Shown in pieces: positions 8,021 through 15,281 of a DNA stretch of 64,000 nt. This DNA comes from a virus: the IMG/VR virus record IMGVR_UViG_3300020055_000005, positions 1-64,000 of that record; one strand, 5' to 3'. The notes below the pieces were generated by a model. The model worked only from the letters and a program-made list of their open reading frames with translations. It was not told the DNA's origin and made no database searches. The position numbers were made by a program, and so were the translations under genes. The number at the start of each line of letters is the position of its first letter. The stretch's first letter is position 1.

Positions 8021-8463
8021 TACATACCACTCATAAATTTACGCCACTCAATAGTGTTCTTAATTGTTTGATGTCTCCATGTGATATTATCCATACATCT
8101 TTTTATGAAATCAATCTTCTCTTGGAGGTAATCCAGTTGTGTTCTTATCTTCATTATGTCAGGGTCTGCATCTAAAAAGATATTGATATCGTTCTTCATG
8201 ATTTTAAGACCATCGAATGGGTCATCTGACCATCCTAGTTGTTTGATACGATCACCGTCCATTTTACCGTTAAACCACAGCCATTTGTCTTTTAAGAGCA
8301 GTTTATACTCCAACTGTTTACCTTTATAGGAAACAATGCTGTCAGTTAATAATTCGGAGTATTTAGCGTGTAGTTTGGGAACTTCTAATGATGATTTGTC
8401 GAGTTCAATATCATCAATCTCACAGTCTTTAGACCATTCTAATTTCAATTCATCTAATGTCAT
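8020..8463 (-). CDS. uvsY: UvsY-like recombination mediator
   Basis: UvsY loads the UvsX recombinase onto single-stranded DNA coated by gp32. The protein has 147 residues (T4 UvsY 137) and follows the UvsY pattern: an N-terminal MTLDELKLEWSKDCEID, a central lysine-rich block KLLLKDKW, and a C-terminal helical segment with LQEKIDFIKRCMDNI. The match is by overall pattern. Its place next to uvsW supports it. A late-type element and an 8-base-pair hairpin precede it. Confidence 0.85.
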   Translation of the reverse strand: MTLDELKLEWSKDCEIDDIELDKSSLEVPKLHAKYSELLTDSIVSYKGKQLEYKLLLKDKWLWFNGKMDGDRIKQLGWSDDPFDGLKIMKNDINIFLDADPDIMKIRTQLDYLQEKIDFIKRCMDNITWRHQTIKNTIEWRKFMSGM

Positions 8464-8471
8464 AATAATCC

Positions 8472-8493
8472 AATAGTAGTATTTTCTACTATT
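8472..8493 (-). promoter_or_regulatory. Leader hairpin before uvsY
   Basis: The perfect inverted repeat AATAGTAG (8472-8479) and CTACTATT (8486-8493) has a 6-base loop. It would form in the short 5' leader of the uvsY transcript, 8 bases before the ATG. A similar AGTAGTA/TACTACT hairpin abuts the gp13 start, which suggests a shared leader signal. Confidence 0.4.
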
Positions 8494-8499
8494 ATACCA

Positions 8500-8507
8500 T
8501 ATTTATG
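8500..8507 (-). promoter_or_regulatory. Candidate late promoter of uvsY
   Basis: Minus strand CATAAATA, one mismatch to the late consensus, 36 bases before the uvsY ATG and directly before the leader hairpin. A TATAAT-like sequence just downstream (minus strand GGTATAATAG) could also act as a host-type -10 box. Confidence 0.4.
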
Positions 8508-8513
8508 GGGATT

Positions 8514-9056
8514 TTACGAGGTGTTTTTTATCTCGTAGTATGAAAATCTAAATGATACGTTACAGGTTACTGCCTCTGACTCTGCCCCTGATTGCAATTC
8601 AATACCACTGATTGATATTGGGAATGCATCATGGAATCTAATAAATCTATTTGGAACGTTTTTGTTAGTGTTCATTACTAGTGTAATGTCTGAATACTGA
8701 TTCATATCATTATCTACTGCACTGTAAGTACCTGAACCTGTTTTAACTGAATCTACATATGCCTCATACGATGAGGGGTCTGATACAGGAACAATCGCAT
8801 CCATCCAATCAAAGATTTCTTTAAAGTTTTCTAAATCTTCATCCACTAAGAACGTACAGTCTAGTGTCTCAAATGACACTTTATCGCCTGGGAAGAATGC
8901 ATCCAAACCAATTCCTGTTGCAGACGTTGTTTCAGTAAATGATAAGCCTGGGATATTGCAAGACTGTATATAGTATTCCACTGTAGGAACTTTATCTATA
9001 AGAAGTCTAAAATTATTCTTATTCAGAATTGATTTGTTTATTGTTGTTTCAGCCAT
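8514..9056 (-). CDS. Tail-tube-like protein (gp19 superfamily)
   Basis: A 180-residue protein with the gp19/tail-tube pattern: NNFRLLIDKVPTVEYYIQSCNIPGL near the N-terminus, a central beta core, and a terminal SFRFSYYEI strand. It is distinct from the main tail tube at 14771-15268, so the phage has two tail-tube-like proteins, and this one lies apart from the sheath and tube genes. It could be a minor tube, tube-tip or tail-terminator component. It overlaps the gene at 9049-9267 by 8 bases. Confidence 0.75.
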   Translation of the reverse strand: MAETTINKSILNKNNFRLLIDKVPTVEYYIQSCNIPGLSFTETTSATGIGLDAFFPGDKVSFETLDCTFLVDEDLENFKEIFDWMDAIVPVSDPSSYEAYVDSVKTGSGTYSAVDNDMNQYSDITLVMNTNKNVPNRFIRFHDAFPISISGIELQSGAESEAVTCNVSFRFSYYEIKNTS

Positions 9057-9267
9057 TTAGTTTGATAATCCTTTTAGACGTTTTAGTGTCATAGTAATCT
9101 CCGTTACGATACTCTCTCTGAACTGTCTCTTCGCAAAGATATCCATCTCTAACGTATCGTGTAGCGATAGTCCTACTAATTACATCTGTCGTTTCGACTC
9201 CATCAGGGAATGCACTTTTTTCCCATGGGCCTTCTAACACTTTCACTGTTTTTGCATATTCACTCAT
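9049..9267 (-). CDS. Small protein of unknown function
   Basis: A 72-residue polar protein, MSEYAKTVKVLEGPWEK..., probably beta-rich, ending KTSKRIIKLNG. No family is recognised. It overlaps the tail-tube-like gene by 8 bases and lies just after the gp23 terminator, so it should need its own promoter. A degenerate late element CCTAAATA is at 9297-9304. Confidence 0.65.
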   Translation of the reverse strand: MSEYAKTVKVLEGPWEKSAFPDGVETTDVISRTIATRYVRDGYLCEETVQREYRNGDYYDTKTSKRIIKLNG

Positions 9268-9305
9268 ATTGTATACCTATAAAAATTGTTACTTTATATT
9301 TAGGT

Positions 9306-9335
9306 AAAAAAAAGGGTCTCAAAGAGACCCTTTTT
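9306..9335 (-). terminator. Strong rho-independent terminator after gp23
   Basis: The stem GGGTCTC/GAGACCC has a 3-base loop and is flanked by A runs on the left and T runs on the right, so it can terminate in both directions. It begins 20 bases beyond the gp23 stop and would insulate the abundant capsid transcript. Confidence 0.9.
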
Positions 9336-9354
9336 AAAGTTCTTAAACTTTGGT

Positions 9355-10659
9355 TTACAGAATGTTTGAAACTGCGAACTTTCTGTAGTAGAAGTTTGAA
9401 CCATCAGATGCAAGACCATTTGCAGGTGTTGAACCTACGAATGGGTTAGATACCATTCCGTATCTTGTTTTGAATCCGATTTTTGGTTGGAATGTATTCT
9501 CACCAACGGCACGAACCATTTGTAATGGAACGTATGGGCAATAGAATAGACCAGCATCGTAAGGGTTAGACCCTCTGTAACCAACTGTTAAGTAGTCAAC
9601 ACCAGCATAAGGGTCGATGTAGACTTTAACTCTACCGTTAAGAACACCAGCAAAAGTATTACCAGTGTCATCAACGTTTAAGTTAGTTGACAATGCAGGA
9701 GCGTAATCTAATACACCTGCCATTGAAAGAGCAGACGCTACGTCTGAAGAACAAAGGATAAAGTTACCTTTACCTCTTCTTGATTCTTTAGCGATCACGT
9801 TTGATTCTCTTTCGATTTGGAATAACAATCCTTTGAACTTCTCTACTGACCATCTACCGTTTGCATCTACGTCAAGGTTGAAAGTACCTGCAGATGCTGT
9901 TAAAGCAGCACCTGTTTTAGCTTGAAGATTAACTTCTCTAACAACTTCTCTGTTGATTTCTGCAAGGATTTCTGATGATAGAATGTTTGCAAGTTCTGAT
10001 TCTGCGTCAAGACCGTGGATTGCTTTTAAGTCTTGTGCAAGTTCGAGTGTGTACTCGGCTTTTAATGCTCTGGATTTTGCAGTAACAGTTGCCTTTTCAA
10101 TTGTGAAAGACATTTCGTTAAATGCGTTAGATGATGAATCACCTAAAGCTTCTGCAGTTGCAGTTGACATTCCGCCTACTGTATCAGTTGCATATCCACC
10201 TGCGAATGGGTCGCCTGATGGGTCAGCGTCAACACCTGCTGAACTGTTAGGGCCGTTTGTAGCGGAGTTTCCAGTTCTAGGTTCGTTGATACCTAATGCT
10301 TCTGATTGTGCTTCTCTAGCACCTGAAGGATAGTCATTATATCTAGCCTTCATTGCGAAAATTAACCCTGTTGGGCCTGTCATTGGTTGAACACCACAAA
10401 TGTCGTAAGCAACGAGATTTGGCATAGCTCTACGTACTAATGAGATCAAAATTGGATCCCAGTTAGAAATTGCAGAACTACCAGTAGCATTTAAAGGTGC
10501 AGCTTCTTCAAGAGTAACTCTGTCTTCGTTAAGAGCTTTCTCTTGGTTTTCAAGAATAACTGCAGTAACAGCACGCTTGTAGTTATCTTCGATCTTAGGA
10601 AGATCGGAGTGTTCTAGAATCGGTTGCCACTTTTCTTGTAAGTTTTCTGATAAAAACAT
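9355..10659 (-). CDS. 23: Major capsid protein gp23
   Basis: This is the main T4-type HK97-fold capsid subunit. The N-terminus (MFLSENLQEKWQPILEHSDL) and the segment from NATGSSAISNWDPILISLVRRAMP through AYDICGVQPMTGPTGLIFAM are diagnostic of gp23. The length is 434 residues, shorter than T4 (521) as in many marine relatives. LEE at residues 50-52 fits the LxE cleavage site of the gp21 protease, so mature gp23 would begin near A53. GGGG lies about 12 bases before the ATG. A strong terminator follows. Confidence 0.97.
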   Translation of the reverse strand: MFLSENLQEKWQPILEHSDLPKIEDNYKRAVTAVILENQEKALNEDRVTLEEAAPLNATGSSAISNWDPILISLVRRAMPNLVAYDICGVQPMTGPTGLIFAMKARYNDYPSGAREAQSEALGINEPRTGNSATNGPNSSAGVDADPSGDPFAGGYATDTVGGMSTATAEALGDSSSNAFNEMSFTIEKATVTAKSRALKAEYTLELAQDLKAIHGLDAESELANILSSEILAEINREVVREVNLQAKTGAALTASAGTFNLDVDANGRWSVEKFKGLLFQIERESNVIAKESRRGKGNFILCSSDVASALSMAGVLDYAPALSTNLNVDDTGNTFAGVLNGRVKVYIDPYAGVDYLTVGYRGSNPYDAGLFYCPYVPLQMVRAVGENTFQPKIGFKTRYGMVSNPFVGSTPANGLASDGSNFYYRKFAVSNIL

Positions 10660-10679
10660 TTTAAGTTTTCCCCTTTAAA

Positions 10680-12038
10680 TTAACCTAATGGTTTTAGTTT
10701 TGATAATGCAGAAGTATACTTAGACATTGTTGGGTCAAGAACTGGTTCTTTATCTTCTGATAATTCACCTGTTCCTTCTTCAACAACAGTTTCTTCTGCA
10801 ATTGTCTCACCTTCAACTGGGAAGTATGCTTCTTTCAACTCTGAAACTTTCTCTTGGAAATCTTCAATGTCTTGGAAGTCTACACCATTTGATAGTGAAA
10901 CCATCTTCTCTGTTTGTGATTCAGTTAAGTCTTTGCAGGCTTCTCTGATCACGTTACTTCTCTTGAGTGAATCTAACTCTTCAGTGACTTCCATATTCTT
11001 GGACACTTCACTGTCAAGTTTAGCTTCCATCTCGTCGAGACGATTTGCGAGTTCATCAATAACGTCATACTTGTCTTCAGGTACATCAACGTAGTGCTCT
11101 ACGAATAATGTTTTAAGACCTTCGATAAAGTTTTCGGTCATTTCTGATCTCAAACCTCTTTCGATTGCAAGTTCGTTTTCTTTCGTCCACTCTTCTGCAC
11201 AATAAGTCATGTACTTGTCCACCGCTTCTGCGAGGTCTGACTTGACTTCTTCTGTCGAGGTTTTTAATTGTTCTTTGAATTGTTCTTCAAGTTCTGTCTT
11301 GATTTCAGATACTTTAGAAGACACTGCAGCTTTGAAGATTGTTTTAGCCTTTTCAGTATTTTCTTCTGATAAGTCTAATGCTTCAGAGATAGCTGATAGG
11401 TCGTCATCTATTTCCATCTCAACCAACTCAGATTCGAGTTCAGCAGATGTTTCTTCATCTACTTTTTCTTCCTCGTCATCTTCGTCTTCGACTTCGTCTT
11501 CATCTGATTCCATTTCAGACATAACTTTTTTAACATCCTCATCGTCTTTCTTTTTCATAAGTTCAACGATGCTTCGAGCGATTTCTGCCTTTGTTAAGGA
11601 CTCGTCAACTTCCTCTTCGTCATCTTTGACTTTAGAGTACATTGCCTGAAGTTTTTCTTTATCCATACCCTTCATTGCGTTGACCATTGCCTTAATTGTT
11701 TCCATCTTAGATGGTGAGTCCTTCTCAGAATCTTCGCCCTCTGAAACTTTTTTCAATTTAGGTTGTGCATCAGGTTTACCCTCACCTTTTTGTTGAGCGT
11801 CACCACTTACTTCTTTAGTTTTTTCAGCGGACTTCACAGATGCAACTGCTTTGTCAACAGGATTTTCTTCAGGTTTGACGACTTCACCTTTACCACTTTC
11901 AATTGAAGCGGCGTCAGATGAACCTTGTTTTACAGGCGCTTTGTCACCCTTTTCTGCCTTTGAATCAGGTTGTTGACCTTCTTCAATAGCCTCAACAGTT
12001 TCTTCAACTGTTTCTAGGTTTTTATCTAACTCTGCCAT
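10680..12038 (-). CDS. 22: Prohead core scaffold protein gp22
   Basis: This is the main internal scaffold on which the gp23 shell assembles; it is degraded by gp21 during maturation. The protein is highly acidic, with a disordered Glu/Asp/Lys-rich first half (runs such as ESDEDEVEDEDDEEEKVDEE around residues 175-195) and a helical C-terminal half. The last part (SNVIREACKDLTESQTEKMVSL) resembles the gp22 core. At 452 residues it is much longer than T4 gp22 (269), the excess being the acidic N-terminal region. AGGAG precedes the ATG and a late promoter lies 30 bases upstream. Confidence 0.88.
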   Translation of the reverse strand: MAELDKNLETVEETVEAIEEGQQPDSKAEKGDKAPVKQGSSDAASIESGKGEVVKPEENPVDKAVASVKSAEKTKEVSGDAQQKGEGKPDAQPKLKKVSEGEDSEKDSPSKMETIKAMVNAMKGMDKEKLQAMYSKVKDDEEEVDESLTKAEIARSIVELMKKKDDEDVKKVMSEMESDEDEVEDEDDEEEKVDEETSAELESELVEMEIDDDLSAISEALDLSEENTEKAKTIFKAAVSSKVSEIKTELEEQFKEQLKTSTEEVKSDLAEAVDKYMTYCAEEWTKENELAIERGLRSEMTENFIEGLKTLFVEHYVDVPEDKYDVIDELANRLDEMEAKLDSEVSKNMEVTEELDSLKRSNVIREACKDLTESQTEKMVSLSNGVDFQDIEDFQEKVSELKEAYFPVEGETIAEETVVEEGTGELSEDKEPVLDPTMSKYTSALSKLKPLG

Positions 12039-12068
12039 TTGTTTCTCCTGTTTGAGTTTTTCCTTTTT

Positions 12069-12076
12069 TATTTATA
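12069..12076 (-). promoter_or_regulatory. Late promoter of gp22-gp23
   Basis: A perfect TATAAATA on the minus strand, 30 bases before the gp22 ATG, just downstream of the gp21 stop codon. It would give strong late transcription of scaffold and capsid genes. Confidence 0.75.
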
Positions 12077-12078
12077 TG

Positions 12079-12732
12079 TTAAAGGTTTTTAACAAACCTT
12101 TTCCATGCATTTAATTTAACTTCTTCCAACTTATTGAGCTTAGCAGACCTGAATTCATCTCTAATTGACTCAATTTCAACTGCTTTGAGGATACCACCTT
12201 CCATAACCCATTCTACACCTTCCATAATACCTTCTACGAAGGCCTCAGGAGCAGAAGGGTCTGCGACGATATCACCTGCAGTTGCAAGTTGGAAATCACT
12301 TTTAACGTATTGTGCGTTTCCCTTTTGTTCTAGTGAACCTAGACCTCTAGAAGAAACACCCAACTTTGCACCATCATCGATAAGATTTTTAACAATATTA
12401 CCATTTGGTGTACTTAAAATCTTTGCACGTCCCACATAGTTATCACCATCTTCTTCTAATTTAGTGATCATGTGCGACACTTTGTCAAGATTAATCGTAG
12501 GGCCGTCAGGATGTCCCAACTCACCGAATGCACGATCTTTCTCAACGAATTCTTTTACATAACGTTTTACCTCTTTCTGCATTACTTCTTTAGGGTAAAC
12601 ACGTCCATTTCTGTTCTTAATTTCTGACTGCATGAAGACACCTTCGATGAAGTAATCTTTCTTACCATCTTCGTTTTGTTCGATGATTACAGGTTGTACA
12701 CCGTAATCATTAAATTCTGATATTAATTTCAT
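12079..12732 (-). CDS. 21: Prohead core protease gp21
   Basis: This is the maturation protease (serine protease, herpesvirus-like S78/T4 gp21 type) that cleaves capsid and core proteins at LxE sites. The substrate and catalytic motifs are visible: FGELGHPDGP with H74 and LGVSSRG with S127/S128. The length of 217 residues matches T4 gp21 (212). It overlaps the preceding core gene by 23 bases. Confidence 0.93.
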   Translation of the reverse strand: MKLISEFNDYGVQPVIIEQNEDGKKDYFIEGVFMQSEIKNRNGRVYPKEVMQKEVKRYVKEFVEKDRAFGELGHPDGPTINLDKVSHMITKLEEDGDNYVGRAKILSTPNGNIVKNLIDDGAKLGVSSRGLGSLEQKGNAQYVKSDFQLATAGDIVADPSAPEAFVEGIMEGVEWVMEGGILKAVEIESIRDEFRSAKLNKLEEVKLNAWKRFVKNL

Positions 12733-13018
12733 CTAGTAAATCTCCAGTTTTAATTCCGTCATACGACATTTGTAACATGATTTTTTTCATGTCTTTTGTT
12801 TCTTTTTCTGCCGTTTTCATGTCTTTATAAGGGTTACCTCCAGTGAAATCATCACCGTTCAGGTAGACATGTATCTTACCCTTTTTGTCTTGGGTATAGA
12901 CTATCTCTATCTTCTTCCCACCGACTTTTTCTATATCTCTCTTAACCTCTTTTTCACCTCTAGGTGCCTTGAACTTTGCTTCGTTCAATTCTTTAGATAT
13001 AGATGCGAAAGTTTTCAT
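12710..13018 (-). CDS. Probable prohead core protein (gp68 position)
   Basis: A 102-residue lysine- and glutamate-rich protein, MKTFASISKELNEAKFKAPRG..., with a compact centre (KIHVYLNGDDFTGG). In T4 the small core proteins gp67 and gp68 are encoded between gp20 and gp21, exactly this position. The assignment is by position and composition, not by clear homology. It starts 4 bases inside the end of the upstream gene (ATGA overlap). Confidence 0.6.
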   Translation of the reverse strand: MKTFASISKELNEAKFKAPRGEKEVKRDIEKVGGKKIEIVYTQDKKGKIHVYLNGDDFTGGNPYKDMKTAEKETKDMKKIMLQMSYDGIKTGDLLDEINIRI

Positions 13019-13194
13019 TCGGAATCGTCACCTTCAGTTGTTGGATTGTCCATCCAGTCTACTTGTTTCTCAACTCGTTTCATGTCAACAGCGTCAGCAG
13101 CCTTCTGTTTGATACCATCAAAGGCAGCTTCTTTTGCATCGTTCCATTGACCTTTTTCGATATGGTCTACAACTTTTCTTGCATTATCACTCAT
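13015..13194 (-). CDS. Probable small prohead core protein (gp67 position)
   Basis: A 59-residue frame starting at the ATG at 13194: MSDNARKVVDHIEKGQWNDA, followed by a helical, charged stretch and an acidic end TEGDDSE. It sits between the portal and the gp21 protease, where T4 has gene 67, and its size and charge fit a core protein cleaved during maturation. It begins 3 bases downstream of the gp20 stop and its end overlaps the next start (ATGA). Confidence 0.65.
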   Translation of the reverse strand: MSDNARKVVDHIEKGQWNDAKEAAFDGIKQKAADAVDMKRVEKQVDWMDNPTTEGDDSE

Positions 13195-13197
13195 TTA

Positions 13198-14727
13198 TTA
13201 AAATCCTCCGAAATCATCGTCGTCTTCGTCACCACCCTCTGCCTTTTCGGTCTCGATTTGTTTGTCGAGGACTGCGATTTCGTCTTCTGTTTGTCTGAGA
13301 ATATACTTACGTATATACTCATGACTATAATATTTACCAACGTATTCTTGAGCCTGACTCAACGTATCAAGTCTTTCTCTTATGATTTCTGCATCCTTCA
13401 ACTCTGTAAAGTGGTTGTCAGTTGCGAAATCAAACTGCATGAAGTCTTTGATACCATCAAACTCTTCTGCAGAGACTACATCCTTCAATACAAGTTGTGT
13501 TCTTAATACATCTATGAACACTCTTGCAAATTTCTTTTGAAGTCTATTAGTAAACTTATTAAACTTCAATTCGTCTCTAGAAATCTCAGATGCACGACCC
13601 ATGTTAAAACCATTGTCTGCTTCTAATCTAGTTCTAGGGACATTCAGTGATTGATATAGTTTCTTCTTGAAGTATTCTATATCTTCAATCTCTGATAAAT
13701 TCTGTCCGCCTGGAAGTGTACTTATCTCTGTACCTCTTCCACCTTCTCTACGTGGTAACCAAAAATCCTCTAACATCGACATGTGTTTGCGATCATCCTT
13801 GATCTCACCAGTATCTGCATTATAAACAAGTTTGTTTCTGTACTTGTTCATAACATCGGCAAGATACTGTTCTGCCTTTGCCTTTGGAAGGTTACCTACA
13901 TCAATGTAGAAAATCCTTCTTTCAGGTGCTCTTGATATTCTATAGATAACAAGTGCATCCTCCATCATTGATAACTGATTTGCAGTCTTCAATGCTTTGT
14001 GAAGGTATCCGATTACAACATTCTTAGTGTAATCTAAAAGACCTGAGGTTGTATATGTAACTGCCTCAGGTGCAATTTTTAAGGTAGCACCTTCTGTACC
14101 ACCTGTTTTATCAAAACCTTTATCATTAAAAACGTAGAACTCTTCTACCTTCTTAATCTTTTCAATACCCTTTCTATCTTTTTCTTTCTCTACGTTACGT
14201 ACCTTTTTAATTTTTAAAGGGTCAATGATACGTAAATCTACAATACCAGCCTTTTGACGATTAGAATTCACTACCTTATGCAGATAAATTCTACCGTCAA
14301 CGTACCACTTTCTGAAAATTTCATGAGAGTTCTGATTGAACTTCATTAAAGATAGGATGTATGCAAACTCGTCTTGTATCTTAGTCTTGATACTATCAGA
14401 GAGTTTAACATCTCTGAGATCGAGTGAAACAATCCTATCTGCCGAATCAGATGTGATACACTCATTTATAATGTCTTCGATTGCAGAATCACACTCAGGT
14501 ATTAACGACACTTCACGATATCTTCGAATGAGTTCTGCCTCATTCTTGATACCACCTTCCATGTCGACATACGAACCATACGCACCACCAGTGATAAATC
14601 CGCCTGGCTGTGACTGTATGACTGGTGTTCCGTCATCGTCTACAGGTGGAACAAACGAAGGCCCTTTGACCTCCGTTGCCCTTAACTCGTCTTTTTTACG
14701 AGTTATTTCAAACCCAAATAATTCCAT
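13198..14727 (-). CDS. 20: Portal vertex protein gp20
   Basis: This is the twelve-fold portal through which DNA is packaged and the tail attaches. The protein has 509 residues (T4 524) with typical gp20 segments: ELIRRYREVSLIPECDSAIEDIINE, APERRIFYIDVGNLPKAKAE, and DFWLPRREGGRGTEISTLPGG. It ends in an acidic tail. TATAAATA ends 5 bases before its ATG and no Shine-Dalgarno sequence is present, so a leaderless late mRNA is predicted. Confidence 0.97.
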   Translation of the reverse strand: MELFGFEITRKKDELRATEVKGPSFVPPVDDDGTPVIQSQPGGFITGGAYGSYVDMEGGIKNEAELIRRYREVSLIPECDSAIEDIINECITSDSADRIVSLDLRDVKLSDSIKTKIQDEFAYILSLMKFNQNSHEIFRKWYVDGRIYLHKVVNSNRQKAGIVDLRIIDPLKIKKVRNVEKEKDRKGIEKIKKVEEFYVFNDKGFDKTGGTEGATLKIAPEAVTYTTSGLLDYTKNVVIGYLHKALKTANQLSMMEDALVIYRISRAPERRIFYIDVGNLPKAKAEQYLADVMNKYRNKLVYNADTGEIKDDRKHMSMLEDFWLPRREGGRGTEISTLPGGQNLSEIEDIEYFKKKLYQSLNVPRTRLEADNGFNMGRASEISRDELKFNKFTNRLQKKFARVFIDVLRTQLVLKDVVSAEEFDGIKDFMQFDFATDNHFTELKDAEIIRERLDTLSQAQEYVGKYYSHEYIRKYILRQTEDEIAVLDKQIETEKAEGGDEDDDDFGGF

Positions 14728-14732
14728 ACTGA

Positions 14733-14740
14733 TATTTATA
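14733..14740 (-). promoter_or_regulatory. Late promoter of gp20, 5 bases before the ATG
   Basis: A perfect TATAAATA followed by TCAGT and then ATG. With T4 late start-site geometry, transcription would begin at or next to the A of the start codon. Confidence 0.7.
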
Positions 14741-14742
14741 AC

Positions 14743-14756
14743 ACCCTAAAAAGGGT
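14743..14756 (-). terminator. Small hairpin between gp19 and gp20
   Basis: A 5-base-pair stem ACCCT/AGGGT with a 4-base loop, 15 bases beyond the gp19 stop. It could be a weak terminator ahead of the gp20 promoter. The stem is short and the following sequence is not a T run. Confidence 0.3.
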
Positions 14757-14770
14757 ATTCTTCACTGTTT

Positions 14771-15268
14771 TTAGACTACTCTGTCCCAGTGAGAGAATTC
14801 AAAATCAACTGTGAACTCTTCTAATGCATCGACTGATTCGTATGAAAGTTCGATTGCACCAATGTTAGAAGGGAACATGTTAAAGAATTCGTATCTCGCC
14901 AGTACTGAGTCGTCTTTATTAAGTTGTTCTACAAATGCACGTGATAATAAGTAATCTGTGTCAGTTGCACCTTCACCACTATCTAATGCTTGAATCTCTT
15001 GTTGCCAACCTTCTAAGGCTGTTCTTGCAGAGAATTCTACATCATTAATGATAGTAACACTCCATGGTTCGAAGGTTCTGTCCCCTGCGAGTTTAAGAAT
15101 GTGACCTCTAAAGTTTACAGGTACCACTCCAACTGTTGCAGGTGGAATTTGTGCAGCTTTACACAGGAATTCGATCTTATTACCAGCACGTGGTAAGAAC
15201 ACTCTAAATCGGTTAGCACGTGGGCCTCCACCGATCAATTGTGCTTTAAATTGGTCTATTGTTGCCAT
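14771..15268 (-). CDS. 19: Tail tube protein gp19
   Basis: This is the inner tube subunit of the contractile tail. At 165 residues it matches T4 gp19 (163). It has the N-terminal pattern ANRFRVFLPRAGNKIEFLCKAAQIP, the central FEPWSVTIINDVEFSARTALEGW and the terminal VDFEFSHW. It lies directly after the sheath gene gp18, in T4 order. AAGGAG lies 10 bases before the ATG. Confidence 0.95.
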   Translation of the reverse strand: MATIDQFKAQLIGGGPRANRFRVFLPRAGNKIEFLCKAAQIPPATVGVVPVNFRGHILKLAGDRTFEPWSVTIINDVEFSARTALEGWQQEIQALDSGEGATDTDYLLSRAFVEQLNKDDSVLARYEFFNMFPSNIGAIELSYESVDALEEFTVDFEFSHWDRVV

Positions 15269-15281
15269 TTATCTAATCTCC

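Noticed and set aside
13003-13506. A 167-codon plus-strand frame across the end of gp20 and the core-protein genes
   Set aside because: It overlaps three supported minus-strand genes and yields a Phe/Cys/Leu-rich non-protein-like sequence.
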